Below the pieces are notes generated by a model. That model worked only from the letters and a program-made list of their open reading frames with translations. It did not search any database and had not been told where the DNA came from. Positions 8,454 through 16,686 of a stretch of DNA of 64,000 nt are shown piece by piece. The position numbers were made by a program, and so were the translations under genes. The stretch's first letter is position 1, and every line of letters begins with the position of its first letter. This stretch comes from SAR324 cluster bacterium (GTDB lineage Bacteria; SAR324; NAC60-12), in the NCBI GenBank assembly GCA_015231825.1, contig JADGAV010000018.1, positions 27,406-91,405 on the forward strand. The letters run 5' to 3'.

Positions 8454-9851
8454 TCACGATTTGTTTGTTCCTCTTTCTTTATCATTTTTTACATGCGTTT
8501 CTCCAACTTTATTCAAGGCAAATTTAAAAGCAATGGGGCCGATTACCTGATTTAAAGTAATTGATGCGATTAAAATGCTTTGGATAGGCACACCAATCTC
8601 GGGGAACCTTCTCACAATCTCTGTTAAAAGACCCAGACTGACCCCTGCCTGAGTGATGAAGCCCAGCCAGGTATTTTTATAAATGCGGGGGGCATCTCCT
8701 GAAAGAAGACCGCTGCCAAAAGAACCTATAAAAATCATTACAATTCGGGAAAGGACCAAGACCAGGCCCAGCATCCAGCTGCTTTTCAGTATATCGACGT
8801 TGATGGACGCCCCGGTGATTGCAAAAAAAGCAATATAGATGGGAAAGGAGACCCGGTCCATTTTTTGGAGAAAGGAATTTCCATGTTTTGAAAAGTTCTG
8901 GATCGTGAATCCGGCAGCCATACACATCAGAAGCGGTTCCAAATTGAGTCCAATATTGTGGGTTTCTTTTAAATAATCACCCAGCAAGTGACTAAATTTT
9001 ATCACGAGGAAACCAACGGTTATGATAACAATGGGGAACTCTACCTTCACTTTATCGATCAGAAAGATCATACTTTTTCCAAGCAAAAACCCGATAACGA
9101 ATGCAATCAGAATTTCAAAAACGAGTTCAAGAAAAAAAGCAGGGTCAATGGATCCCCCGACGCTGATCATCATCTGACCAAAAGAAATGACGATTCCAAA
9201 CAGGATTATGACAACGACATCCATCACAATCGTGACCGTCAACACCGTATTGGTATAGACGCCTTTGGCCTTGGTTTCACTAATGATTGCAATGGCTGAC
9301 GAAGGAGAGCGTGCGACGGCAATCACTCCAAAAAGTGCTGCGATGACGATTCTTGTAGCAGCATCATATTGGGTCATAAATGGAATGAAGCCGGACAAGG
9401 AAAAAACGGTGGCACTGACACCAAAAAAGACGCTCAGGGTAACTCCGCTGATCAAAAAAAGAATTGGTTTCAGTTTCTCTTGGATACTAGCGATTTTGAG
9501 CTCACCACCTGCACAAAAAGCAATAAATGCCAGTGCTAAGCTGTTTAAAAAACTCAAATCATCGAGTGTTTCGTTTCCGTAAAATTTTAACAGGTAAGGT
9601 CCCGAAATAAGCCCTGCAAAAATATATCCGGTGATTCTCGGCAATCCAAGTTTTTCCAGGAGATATCCGCTGCAGTATGCCGATAGCAAAATGAATCCCA
9701 GCACCAATGTAGGAGAGACAGTTTCACTGCCGCTCAAAATGCCGGTGTGTACGATAGCCGACATTCCTCCTGCAATTAAAATGAGGCTGAAAAATCGGTG
9801 GGTCATCGGATCATGTTTGCGAAAGGCCACATAGGGGACCGTTTTTTTCAA
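8454..9851 (-). CDS. CPA2-family cation:proton antiporter, subunit/paralogue A
   Basis: 465 residues and about 12 hydrophobic segments. Typical Na+/H+ exchanger features include GLPRITGYIFAGLISGP near the N-terminus, FIAFCAGGELK (the acidic GGEL motif) and FFAITGASINVD in the later core. These suggest monovalent cation/proton exchange across the inner membrane. There is no RCK/TrkA-N domain at the C-terminus. The start ATGA overlaps the stop of the upstream antiporter gene by 4 bp, indicating translational coupling. An alternative start exists at the internal Met16. The EIIA gene follows 46 bp downstream. Confidence 0.86.
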   Translation of the reverse strand: MKKTVPYVAFRKHDPMTHRFFSLILIAGGMSAIVHTGILSGSETVSPTLVLGFILLSAYCSGYLLEKLGLPRITGYIFAGLISGPYLLKFYGNETLDDLSFLNSLALAFIAFCAGGELKIASIQEKLKPILFLISGVTLSVFFGVSATVFSLSGFIPFMTQYDAATRIVIAALFGVIAVARSPSSAIAIISETKAKGVYTNTVLTVTIVMDVVVIILFGIVISFGQMMISVGGSIDPAFFLELVFEILIAFVIGFLLGKSMIFLIDKVKVEFPIVIITVGFLVIKFSHLLGDYLKETHNIGLNLEPLLMCMAAGFTIQNFSKHGNSFLQKMDRVSFPIYIAFFAITGASINVDILKSSWMLGLVLVLSRIVMIFIGSFGSGLLSGDAPRIYKNTWLGFITQAGVSLGLLTEIVRRFPEIGVPIQSILIASITLNQVIGPIAFKFALNKVGETHVKNDKERGTNKS

Positions 9852-11062
9852 CTAATTGGGAGTTCAGCTGGCTCAGGTTGGTCCAACAGTTTCAGAATCA
9901 ACCAGGGACTGATCAGTTCATTTAAGATAACGGAAATGATAATAATGGTGCTCAATGAGTCAGCAATGGCGGGGTACAGCAATCGAAAATTCAAAACGAT
10001 AGCAATGGCTAATCCTCCCTCTGACAATAAACCCATTCCGATCAGTTTGGGGACATGGTAGGCGGCAGGGAAAATTTGAGTGGCAGCAAAGGTGCTGAAC
10101 AATTTTCCGAAAATTCTTAAAATAAAATAAACAGTGGCCAGCACAAGACTGTAGTCTATGCTGATCTGCCAACCGGCTCCCACGAAAATAAGCAGGATAA
10201 TATAAATCGATTTTTCTGAGTGAATGACGGTAGAAAGAGCGCGGACCCGGTATCTGCAAAAATTGGCGGTTACCATTCCGCAGATCAGCCCGGACAGCAG
10301 GGGGGAGTGGTGAATTTGATGGGCCAATCCTCCACAGAGCATCACGATGCCGATAATAAATACTAAAAACTCTTGTTGAGAAAACCGGGTTTTGGAAAGC
10401 GATATTAAAATGATTGCAGGAACAATTCCCATACTGACCGAAGCCAGAAGCAGCTTTGCGGATGCCAGAAAACTGAAGGCCTCAGCATCTTCACTGGGGA
10501 TAATACTCAATGCAAAGGTGAAAAACATCAGTGAAAACAATCCGTCGACACTGGAGATATACCGCAGCAATTCCAACATTCCTCGATTTTTGATCTTTGT
10601 ATTTTGACTGACGATAGCTAATGCGGATTGAGCTGTGCAGGAGGCAATGCTTCCGAGGGTGATGGATGCCAATAATAATATAGATTTTGGCAGACTGATG
10701 AAGTGATCCAGTAAATAATACAGTGGAATGGCCACTGTCAAAAATGTGAGTACGGATTTAACCGCAGTGATGGAAAAATAAAAACGGGGAAGGTTTTTTA
10801 TTAAACGGAACTCGAATTGCAGACCGAACAGAAATCCGATCCAGCTTAAACCAAAAAGCAAAAACGGTTGCAGGAGATCGAGTGATTCAGAATCAATGAC
10901 ATTCAATCCCATTTTACCGAGGACGACTCCAAGAAAGAGGTACTCGATCCCGGTCAGGAGAATGTTTCTGAAGCCCATTGGAAGTTGGCGGTTCCGAAAT
11001 GTGACTCGTGTCCCGATTATGGCGGTTCCGGCAATAATAACAATAGCAAATAATAACTTCAT
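9848..11062 (-). CDS. CPA2-like antiporter, subunit/paralogue B
   Basis: 404 residues with about 11-12 hydrophobic segments. Conserved pieces include GIEYLFLGVVLGKMGLN (an N-terminal exchange-core helix), FGLSWIGFLFGLQFEF, GSIASCTAQSALAIVSQN and a late LIFVGAGWQISID segment. It is weaker in canonical antiporter motifs than its partner. It overlaps the start of the 465-residue antiporter by 4 bp and begins 3 bp after the adenosyltransferase stop. Two different CPA2-like proteins encoded back to back raises the possibility of a heterodimeric exchanger, although each is long enough to work alone. Confidence 0.78.
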   Translation of the reverse strand: MKLLFAIVIIAGTAIIGTRVTFRNRQLPMGFRNILLTGIEYLFLGVVLGKMGLNVIDSESLDLLQPFLLFGLSWIGFLFGLQFEFRLIKNLPRFYFSITAVKSVLTFLTVAIPLYYLLDHFISLPKSILLLASITLGSIASCTAQSALAIVSQNTKIKNRGMLELLRYISSVDGLFSLMFFTFALSIIPSEDAEAFSFLASAKLLLASVSMGIVPAIILISLSKTRFSQQEFLVFIIGIVMLCGGLAHQIHHSPLLSGLICGMVTANFCRYRVRALSTVIHSEKSIYIILLIFVGAGWQISIDYSLVLATVYFILRIFGKLFSTFAATQIFPAAYHVPKLIGMGLLSEGGLAIAIVLNFRLLYPAIADSLSTIIIISVILNELISPWLILKLLDQPEPAELPIS

Positions 11063-11065
11063 TGC

Positions 11066-11671
11066 TCAGTCCCAGTGCCAATCCGGCAGGGCTTTGCCGG
11101 ATTGCCACAAAATTTCCTCCTCCCCCATTGTGGCACTGACCCAACGTCCGAAAACAAAAAGCGCATCGGATAGCCGATTGAGATAAGGAATGATGATCTC
11201 TCCAGTAGATTCCTTCTCACTGAGGCGAATTGCTTCTCGTTCCGCGCGCCGACAGACCGTCCTTGCCTGATGAAGGTATGCATTGAGAGGACTGCCTCCT
11301 GGAAGAATGAAACTGCGCAAAGGAGAAAGCTCTGCATTCATGGCATCGATGACTTCCTCGAGCCACTTGACATCTGATGATTGCGCTTTCACTTGCCCTT
11401 CATATTCGTCACCCGGATACGTGGCCAATTCCGAACCAATATCAAACAATTTTTGTTGAATTGCCTGCAAAATCACTTCAAATTTATCTCGCCGAATGGA
11501 AGCTTCCTTTTGATTATTAAAACATCGTGCTATACCAATAACACTCATCAGTTCGTCGATCGTACCATAGGCTTCTATGCGGGAATCGGTTTTCGGAATG
11601 CGCCTTCCTCCCACCAGACCGGTTTCTCCCTTGTCGCCTGACTTTGTATAAACTTTTGTGATTCGAACCAT
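11066..11671 (-). CDS. PduO-type ATP:cob(I)alamin adenosyltransferase
   Basis: 201 residues. N-terminal TKSGDKGETGLVGGRR, the ATP-binding segment of PduO/MMAB enzymes, is followed by IEAYGTIDELMS, RRAEREAI and NRLSDALFVFGRWV, all conserved in the five-helix fold. It transfers adenosyl from ATP to cob(I)alamin, making coenzyme B12 for mutases or dehydratases not in the window. First gene of the antiporter/EIIA/PII-like run, with only 3 bp to the next gene, although no functional link is obvious. No cobalamin riboswitch is visible in the 102-bp divergent gap upstream. Confidence 0.92.
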   Translation of the reverse strand: MVRITKVYTKSGDKGETGLVGGRRIPKTDSRIEAYGTIDELMSVIGIARCFNNQKEASIRRDKFEVILQAIQQKLFDIGSELATYPGDEYEGQVKAQSSDVKWLEEVIDAMNAELSPLRSFILPGGSPLNAYLHQARTVCRRAEREAIRLSEKESTGEIIIPYLNRLSDALFVFGRWVSATMGEEEILWQSGKALPDWHWD

Positions 11672-11773
11672 TTTTTTCCAAAACTTTTTGTTGATCGTGA
11701 TCTTCAGATAAAAGATTGTCTACTACCGAATGTTGCCAAGAAAGAAAAGCTAAGAATCGAACCCGCACGCACC

Positions 11774-12766
11774 ATGTCTTCATCGAACCCGCAAAAAATT
11801 GTCATTCGGACACCCAATTGGCTGGGCGATTTGATGATGTCGACAGCCTTTATCAACGCTGTGTTGGCAAAATTTCCGGAAGCACGAGTCGATTTGATAG
11901 TCAGAGCAGGCTTTGAGCAACTCCCCCTTCCTCATCGGGGATCAGTCTTGGCCTTTGACAAGCAAAAACAATCGGCAGGAAACTTTGGCAGGATGCTGAG
12001 GAAAGAGGGCTACGACAACTTCTACATTTTGCCTCCCAGCTTTTCTTCGGCATGGATGGCGTTTTGCAGCGGAGTTCCCAATCGAATTGGATATGCAGGT
12101 AATTTTAGAAAGACCTTGCTGAGACCGGCAAAAAGTTACCAATCGCCTCCCCGGTCTCAACATCTTGTTAAAGAATATTTGACTTTACTGGATGAGGATC
12201 TTTCTCTGGAGACGCACCGTCCTTTTCTCAGAATCTCAGATTCGTGGGTTGAACAGCAGTTGAAAAAAAAGCAGCTTCCTGAAAAATTTGCAGTTTTTGC
12301 CACCGGTGCGATTTATGGTGCTGCAAAACAATGGCCGGTGTCTCATTTTCGGCAGTTGGCAGAGCAGCTCGTCGAGCCGGGACAATCCATCCTCCTTGTG
12401 GGAACTAAAGCCGATCATGATGAAGGTGAGAAAATCTGCAAGGACTTGCAGGGAGTCCAAAACCTCTGCGGACAAACTTCGTTGACTGAACTGGTTGCAA
12501 TTTTAGCCAAAGCAGAGCTTCTGGTCAGCAATGATTCCGGAACAATGCACATCATGACAGCCCTGCAGCGTCCCCAAATTGCCATTTTTGGCTCGACCAG
12601 TCCCACCTGGACCGGTCCTCTCAATCCCAATGCCCAGGTCCACTATCTCGAGCTCAGCTGTTCCCCCTGTTTTCAGCGGAAATGCCCTTTTGGCCACTAC
12701 CGATGCCTTCAGCAAATCACCCCGGATCAGATTCTTTCAAAAAGGGGACAGTCCCCTTTAATTTAA
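11774..12766 (+). CDS. waaF: ADP-heptose--LPS heptosyltransferase (GT9)
   Basis: 330 residues. RTPNWLGDLMMSTAFINAV at the N-terminus is the hallmark of heptosyltransferase II. FATGAIYGAAKQWP and VSNDSGTMHIMTALQ match the nucleotide-sugar binding half of GT9 enzymes, followed by FGSTSPTWTGP and a Cys-rich CSPCFQRKCPFGHYRC segment common in WaaF. It adds heptose to the inner core of LPS on the cytoplasmic face of the inner membrane, which supports a Gram-negative host. The last ~8 codons and the stop come from a palindromic repeat (12741-12759), so the native C-terminus was probably slightly different. Confidence 0.9.
   Translation: MSSSNPQKIVIRTPNWLGDLMMSTAFINAVLAKFPEARVDLIVRAGFEQLPLPHRGSVLAFDKQKQSAGNFGRMLRKEGYDNFYILPPSFSSAWMAFCSGVPNRIGYAGNFRKTLLRPAKSYQSPPRSQHLVKEYLTLLDEDLSLETHRPFLRISDSWVEQQLKKKQLPEKFAVFATGAIYGAAKQWPVSHFRQLAEQLVEPGQSILLVGTKADHDEGEKICKDLQGVQNLCGQTSLTELVAILAKAELLVSNDSGTMHIMTALQRPQIAIFGSTSPTWTGPLNPNAQVHYLELSCSPCFQRKCPFGHYRCLQQITPDQILSKRGQSPLI
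12741..12759. repeat. REP-like palindrome AAAGGGGAC-A-GTCCCCTTT
   Basis: A perfect 9-bp inverted repeat around a single A. The same core recurs in the region after the molybdoenzyme gene (21452-21473 and 21479-21503). It lies inside the end of the heptosyltransferase gene and could double as its terminator. Confidence 0.75.
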
Positions 12767-12790
12767 AAAAGCAGGTGATTCTGTTTTTTT

Positions 12791-13087
12791 TCAACGGTTC
12801 ACATACTTTTGAGGAGGGCGGGGACAGTGTGAGGCGACCTCCTGAGCATGGTTTTTCCAATGCTTGAAAAGGAATGATTTCTGGAGCAGTGCTTTTTGAA
12901 TGGCCTGGTTGATGTTTTTTCGTTTTTTTTCTTTACTGATTATATGAAATGCAATGAGTGTTGCAGGCAGCCATCCGACAATCGTGATTTGTAAAATGAG
13001 CAGGCTTGTCCCGATTCCGACCCTTTTATTACAAATTACAGCAATGCCTGGAAAAATTATTGCCAAAAAATATTCCATTCGAGTCAT
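12791..13087 (-). CDS. Pmp3/YqaE (UPF0057) family small membrane protein with extended C-terminus
   Basis: 98 residues. MEYFLAIIFPGIAVICNKRVG and ITIVGWLPATLIAFHII are the two transmembrane helices of the YqaE/Pmp3 family, with the typical Pro in helix 1 and the GW.P turn. Family proteins are normally ~50-60 residues and modulate membrane potential and salt tolerance. This one adds ~40 residues of basic, probably cytoplasmic tail. Its last ~18 residues (SHCPRPPQKYVNR) are encoded by a second repeat-like hairpin (12812-12843), so part of the tail was probably acquired by repeat insertion. Convergent with waaF. Confidence 0.7.
   Translation of the reverse strand: MTRMEYFLAIIFPGIAVICNKRVGIGTSLLILQITIVGWLPATLIAFHIISKEKKRKNINQAIQKALLQKSFLFKHWKNHAQEVASHCPRPPQKYVNR
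12812..12843. repeat. hairpin with GGGGACAG core inside the YqaE-like gene
   Basis: AGGAGG (12812-12817) pairs with CCTCCT (12838-12843). The loop region contains GGGGACAG, resembling the nearby palindrome family, with GC content higher than its surroundings. Relationship to the other copies is inferred from the shared core only. Confidence 0.4.
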
Positions 13088-13479
13088 TTCCCAAAGGTTC
13101 TATGCCATGATCATGACGAGACAACAGAATTGCGAGATGAGAAAATTGCTCATTGTTCTGTTGTTGAGTCAAAAATCACAAAAAATAAGTAAGAAGGAAG
13201 TTAGTAATTCATGGCATATGCCATTCCAAGAATCAAAAGGAGAATGTTGCCTGTTTCGAGGACGGAGATAAAGTACGGTTTGTTGAAGGGAGATGTGGCT
13301 CCCCAGCAAAAAACGTAGGAGTGGTTGATTTTTTGCTGGGGTGGAGGAAAATGTGTCTCGTTGAAAGACGTAATGGATATTGTTTGCAGACCCCAAAATA
13401 TCCATTTCTTATAAGTCTCCAATTTGCGAAAAAAGTTCACATAAAAGTAAAAAAATATTTTTTGGGTGAAAATATGGAT
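13088..13479. other. 392-bp gap with a long-loop inverted repeat and a weak small ORF
   Basis: The gap lies between the YqaE-like and YjbQ genes. ACAACAGAA (13121-13129) and TTCTGTTGT (13156-13164) form a perfect 9-bp inverted repeat with a 26-nt loop. The only open frame of note is the 79-codon GTG-start frame at 13201-13440 on the minus strand, listed separately. No RNA gene is recognised. Confidence 0.5.
13201..13440 (-). CDS. hypothetical small protein (doubtful)
   Basis: 79 codons beginning with GTG, no ribosome-binding site. The end, ISVLETGNILLLILGMAYAMNY, could be a transmembrane helix, and the rest is aromatic-rich with no recognised family. It may be a remnant of a larger gene. The call rests on the open frame and the hydrophobic C-terminus only. 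Confidence 0.25.
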   Translation of the reverse strand: MNFFRKLETYKKWIFWGLQTISITSFNETHFPPPQQKINHSYVFCWGATSPFNKPYFISVLETGNILLLILGMAYAMNY

Positions 13480-13887
13480 TCAACGATCCTCAATAATGGT
13501 GCTGATTACCGTGCGCTGCTGGCGAGGACCATCAAATTCGCAAAAGAAAATATTCTGCCATCGTGAAAGCCCCAGACTTCCTTCAATCAATGGGATGGTC
13601 TCGGAGGGTCCGATCAGACCCGCCTTTAAATGGGAGTCCCCATTGCCGTCTTGCTGGTCGTGGAGCCATACACCTCGTGGAATGAGCTTCCGGAGGAGAT
13701 GAACCACATCCGTGCGGATGCTGGCATCCCAGTTTTCCTGAATCATAATAGCCCCTGTTGCCCCTTGTGCATAGAGCGCAACAATTCCGTTTCGGATTCC
13801 GCTATTACGGACATTTTTCTGAACTTCTTCAGTGATGTCGATTAATTCTTCTCGCTGATGAGTCCTGAATTGAATGGTGTTTCTCAT
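13480..13887 (-). CDS. yjbQ: YjbQ/UPF0047 family protein
   Basis: 135 residues, the standard length. Conserved pieces are QEELIDITEEV-like beginnings (here REELIDITEEVQK), GATGAIMIQENWD, HLRKLIPRGVW-type central segment, GDSHLKAGLIGPSETIPLI with conserved His, and GLSRWQNIFFCEFDGPR at the end. The family forms trimers with a His-based metal site and can weakly replace thiamine phosphate synthase in E. coli, though its physiological role is unsettled. Single gene, minus strand, ATG start followed upstream by an A/G-rich leader. Confidence 0.92.
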   Translation of the reverse strand: MRNTIQFRTHQREELIDITEEVQKNVRNSGIRNGIVALYAQGATGAIMIQENWDASIRTDVVHLLRKLIPRGVWLHDQQDGNGDSHLKAGLIGPSETIPLIEGSLGLSRWQNIFFCEFDGPRQQRTVISTIIEDR

Positions 13888-13982
13888 GGGTGCTTTCCTT
13901 TCAAGAAAAGGGAATGAATAATTCTTTTAAAGAATTTTCATTTTCCAGGAATTGAACGACATTTCAAAAATCAAATAATTCT

Positions 13983-14231
13983 TCAAGTAATTTCCTTTTC
14001 AGTCGATATAGCAAACAGGGTGTATTTGTCATCCAGTTTTTTTATTTTATTTTTCCTGAACTTGCGAGCGCTGGTCCACCGATCCGCAATGGTTTCAAAT
14101 TCACAATGCTGCTGATTGCAGTTTCTGAGATTTTTGGAAATGATAGCCGTTTCAGATCGTGAGGTTTGCACTATTCCCACAAGGGTTTTGCCAATTTTTT
14201 TGGACGGGAGTTCGGTCACGCAAGGGTACAA
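13983..14231 (-). CDS. hypothetical protein, TTG start (doubtful)
   Basis: An open frame of 82 codons from a TTG, with an in-frame TGA just upstream, so the start cannot be earlier. The product is basic and cysteine-containing (CNQQHCEFETIADRW), ending in KKLDDKYTLFAISTEKEIT. No family is recognised and no strong ribosome site is visible. It could be a real small gene downstream of nothing in particular, or chance. Confidence 0.28.
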   Translation of the reverse strand: MYPCVTELPSKKIGKTLVGIVQTSRSETAIISKNLRNCNQQHCEFETIADRWTSARKFRKNKIKKLDDKYTLFAISTEKEIT

Positions 14232-14319
14232 ACTGTTTCAGTTCTGTGTCTTTGACTGACTGTGAATCAGCGTTCATGTTGAGGAAATTTTTCTAATTGC
14301 AACGAAAGGGAGTTCGTTT

Positions 14320-14508
14320 ATGAAAGCACTTGTTTCAAAAAGCATTGTGTCTCAGGAAATTTCCTCTGACATGGAACTGCGCATCAATCGAGCTGTTGAA
14401 TCATTCATGAAAGGGGTGGATGAAATGTTGGCAGAAGAGCATTTCACTGCATCCCAGGATTTTGACTCATTGGAGTTGAACAACCCCTCAACAGCAGTTC
14501 TCAATTGA
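14320..14508 (+). CDS. small hypothetical acidic protein
   Basis: 62 residues with ATG preceded by GGGAG at 9 nt, a credible ribosome site. The product has one amphipathic helix (MELRINRAVESFMKGVDEML) and an acidic, disordered-looking C-terminus. No family recognised. It lies upstream of ettA but a 265-bp gap separates them. Confidence 0.42.
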   Translation: MKALVSKSIVSQEISSDMELRINRAVESFMKGVDEMLAEEHFTASQDFDSLELNNPSTAVLN

Positions 14509-14773
14509 GCTTCATCAAATTTAAATTGGGGAAGGGCCTCTTCTAAACAAGGGGACTTCGAGTGAATCGACTGAACGGCTGCGGAATTCCTGCAGCATGC
14601 AGATAAAATTCTCCAGGATATGCGCCGGAATCTTTTCTTTTCGGCGCACCATTTGAACTGTCGGCACAGGACACGCCGGCCTTGCCACTTCTTTTCCTTT
14701 TCGGTACAACGCGTTTAAATCCTGTTGTCGAATTGCATCAATCCGTCATGATTTCCATTGAAAGGTGTTTTGT

Positions 14774-16459
14774 ATGAGCAGTGTAGAACCGAATAAAGTG
14801 ATTTACTCCATGATTGGGGTGAGCAAGTTTTTTAACAAAAAACCCGTTTTGAAAGACATCAATTTGTCCTATTTTTACGGGGCAAAAATCGGGGTGCTCG
14901 GTCTCAACGGATCAGGGAAAAGCTCGCTGTTGAAGATATTGGCAGGAGAGGATGAGGATTTTGTCGGAAAAACCACGATTTCACCAGGATTTACCGTTGG
15001 ATATCTGGAGCAGGAACCCCTGGTGGATGTGGATAAAACAGTCTTGGAAGTGGTGCAGGAAGCTGTTTCGGAAACTGTGGCCCTGCTCAAGGAATTTGAG
15101 GAGATCAACCTCAAATTTGCCGAACCCATGGATGGCGACGAGATGAATGCCTTGCTGGAACGTCAGGGGGAGGTGCAGGAAAAGCTGGATGCCGCAGACG
15201 CCTGGGATTTGGATTCTAAACTCGATATGGCGATGGATGCACTGCGTTGTCCGCCGGGGGATAAACCGATTAAAGTTTTGTCCGGTGGAGAACGCCGACG
15301 GGTGGCAATTTGCCGTCTGCTGCTGCAGAAACCTGATATTTTGCTGTTGGATGAACCCACCAATCACCTCGATGCTGAAACGGTTGCCTGGCTGGAATCT
15401 CACTTGCAGCGCTATGAGGGAACGATCATTGCGGTGACTCACGACCGTTATTTTTTGGACAATGTCGCGGGATGGATTTTGGAGCTAGACCGCGGTCAGG
15501 GCATTCCCTGGAAGGGCAATTATTCGTCATGGCTGGAACAAAAACAAGCGCGCCTGCAAAATGAAAAGCAGGAATCTTCTCAACGACAGAAAACGCTGCA
15601 ACGTGAATTGGAATGGATTCGAATGTCGCCTAAAGGGCGCCATGACAAATCAAAAGCACGGATCAAAGCCTATGAAGCACTGCTGAATGAAGAAACGGAA
15701 AAGCAGATTCAGGATTTGGAAATATTTATCCCGCCTGGTCCTCGTCTGGGAGATATCGTCATTGAAAGCCGAGGGCTGACTAAAGCCTATGGAGAACAAC
15801 TGCTCATTGACAAACTGGAAATCAAAATTCCTCCGGGGGCCATCGTCGGGATCATTGGTCCAAATGGGGCTGGAAAAACAACTCTATTTCGTTTGATTAC
15901 CGGACAGGAACAGGCGGACTCGGGATCAATTAACCTTGGGGACACCGCCAAGCTGGCTTTCGTTGACCAGAATCGTGATACCCTCAATCCGGAAAAATCG
16001 ATTTGGGAAGAAATTTCTGAGGGAAAGGACGTGATCTCCCTCGGCAACAGAGAGATGAATTCGAGAGCCTATGTGGCACGATTTAATTTTTCAGGCAGTG
16101 ATCAGCAAAAAAAAGTGGGCACATTGTCAGGAGGAGAGCGGAATCGGGTGCATTTGGCGAAAATGCTGAAAGAAGAAGCCAACGTAATCCTGCTTGATGA
16201 ACCGACAAATGATCTTGATGTGAATACCATGCGAGCTTTGGAAGAGGCACTGGAGCATTTTGCGGGCTGTGTTTTAATTGTCAGTCATGATCGCTGGTTT
16301 TTGGACCGCCTGGCTACCCATATTCTTGCTTTTGAAGGAGAAAGCAATATTGTTTGGTTTGATGGCAACTATTCCGAATATGAAGCAGATCGAAAAGCTC
16401 GTTTGGGACATTTGGCCGATCAGCCGCATCGAATTAAATACCGTCATCTGACCCGTTGA
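14774..16459 (+). CDS. ettA: energy-dependent translational throttle protein EttA (ABC-F)
   Basis: 561 residues from ATG 14774, chosen over the GTG nine bases earlier because AAAGG sits 8 nt before it. Two ABC cassettes lie in tandem: Walker A GLNGSGKSS and signature LSGGERRRVAI in the first, then GPNGAGKTT and LSGGERNRVHL in the second. Both Walker B motifs end in LLDEPTN.LD. Between them is the charged P-site tRNA-interacting motif region (MSPKGRHDKSKARI). No membrane segments. EttA binds the ribosomal E site and gates entry into elongation according to ADP/ATP ratio. Length is close to the family's ~555 residues. Confidence 0.95.
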   Translation: MSSVEPNKVIYSMIGVSKFFNKKPVLKDINLSYFYGAKIGVLGLNGSGKSSLLKILAGEDEDFVGKTTISPGFTVGYLEQEPLVDVDKTVLEVVQEAVSETVALLKEFEEINLKFAEPMDGDEMNALLERQGEVQEKLDAADAWDLDSKLDMAMDALRCPPGDKPIKVLSGGERRRVAICRLLLQKPDILLLDEPTNHLDAETVAWLESHLQRYEGTIIAVTHDRYFLDNVAGWILELDRGQGIPWKGNYSSWLEQKQARLQNEKQESSQRQKTLQRELEWIRMSPKGRHDKSKARIKAYEALLNEETEKQIQDLEIFIPPGPRLGDIVIESRGLTKAYGEQLLIDKLEIKIPPGAIVGIIGPNGAGKTTLFRLITGQEQADSGSINLGDTAKLAFVDQNRDTLNPEKSIWEEISEGKDVISLGNREMNSRAYVARFNFSGSDQQKKVGTLSGGERNRVHLAKMLKEEANVILLDEPTNDLDVNTMRALEEALEHFAGCVLIVSHDRWFLDRLATHILAFEGESNIVWFDGNYSEYEADRKARLGHLADQPHRIKYRHLTR

Positions 16460-16686
16460 TTGAGGATTCATTCGGCTAAACATTGCGTTTCTGTTGAAGA
16501 AAATGCGGTTAAAATATGAAGGAACTTGCGGGCAGAATAAAAACATAGAAATATATTGAGTTTTATATATTTCGATGAAAGGATGAGCCGATTTTTTTAA
16601 AAAATATCGACATTCCAGTTTAAATTTTTTAAGAATAAGCAAAAATTGGCTCACCAAAAACTGATTGAGATAGGAGAGGAAGAACT

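Noticed and set aside
14521..14709. 62-codon minus-strand frame starting with TTG
   Set aside because: No ribosome site or family. The end of the reading overlaps a GGGGAC-like stretch and looks like chance translation.
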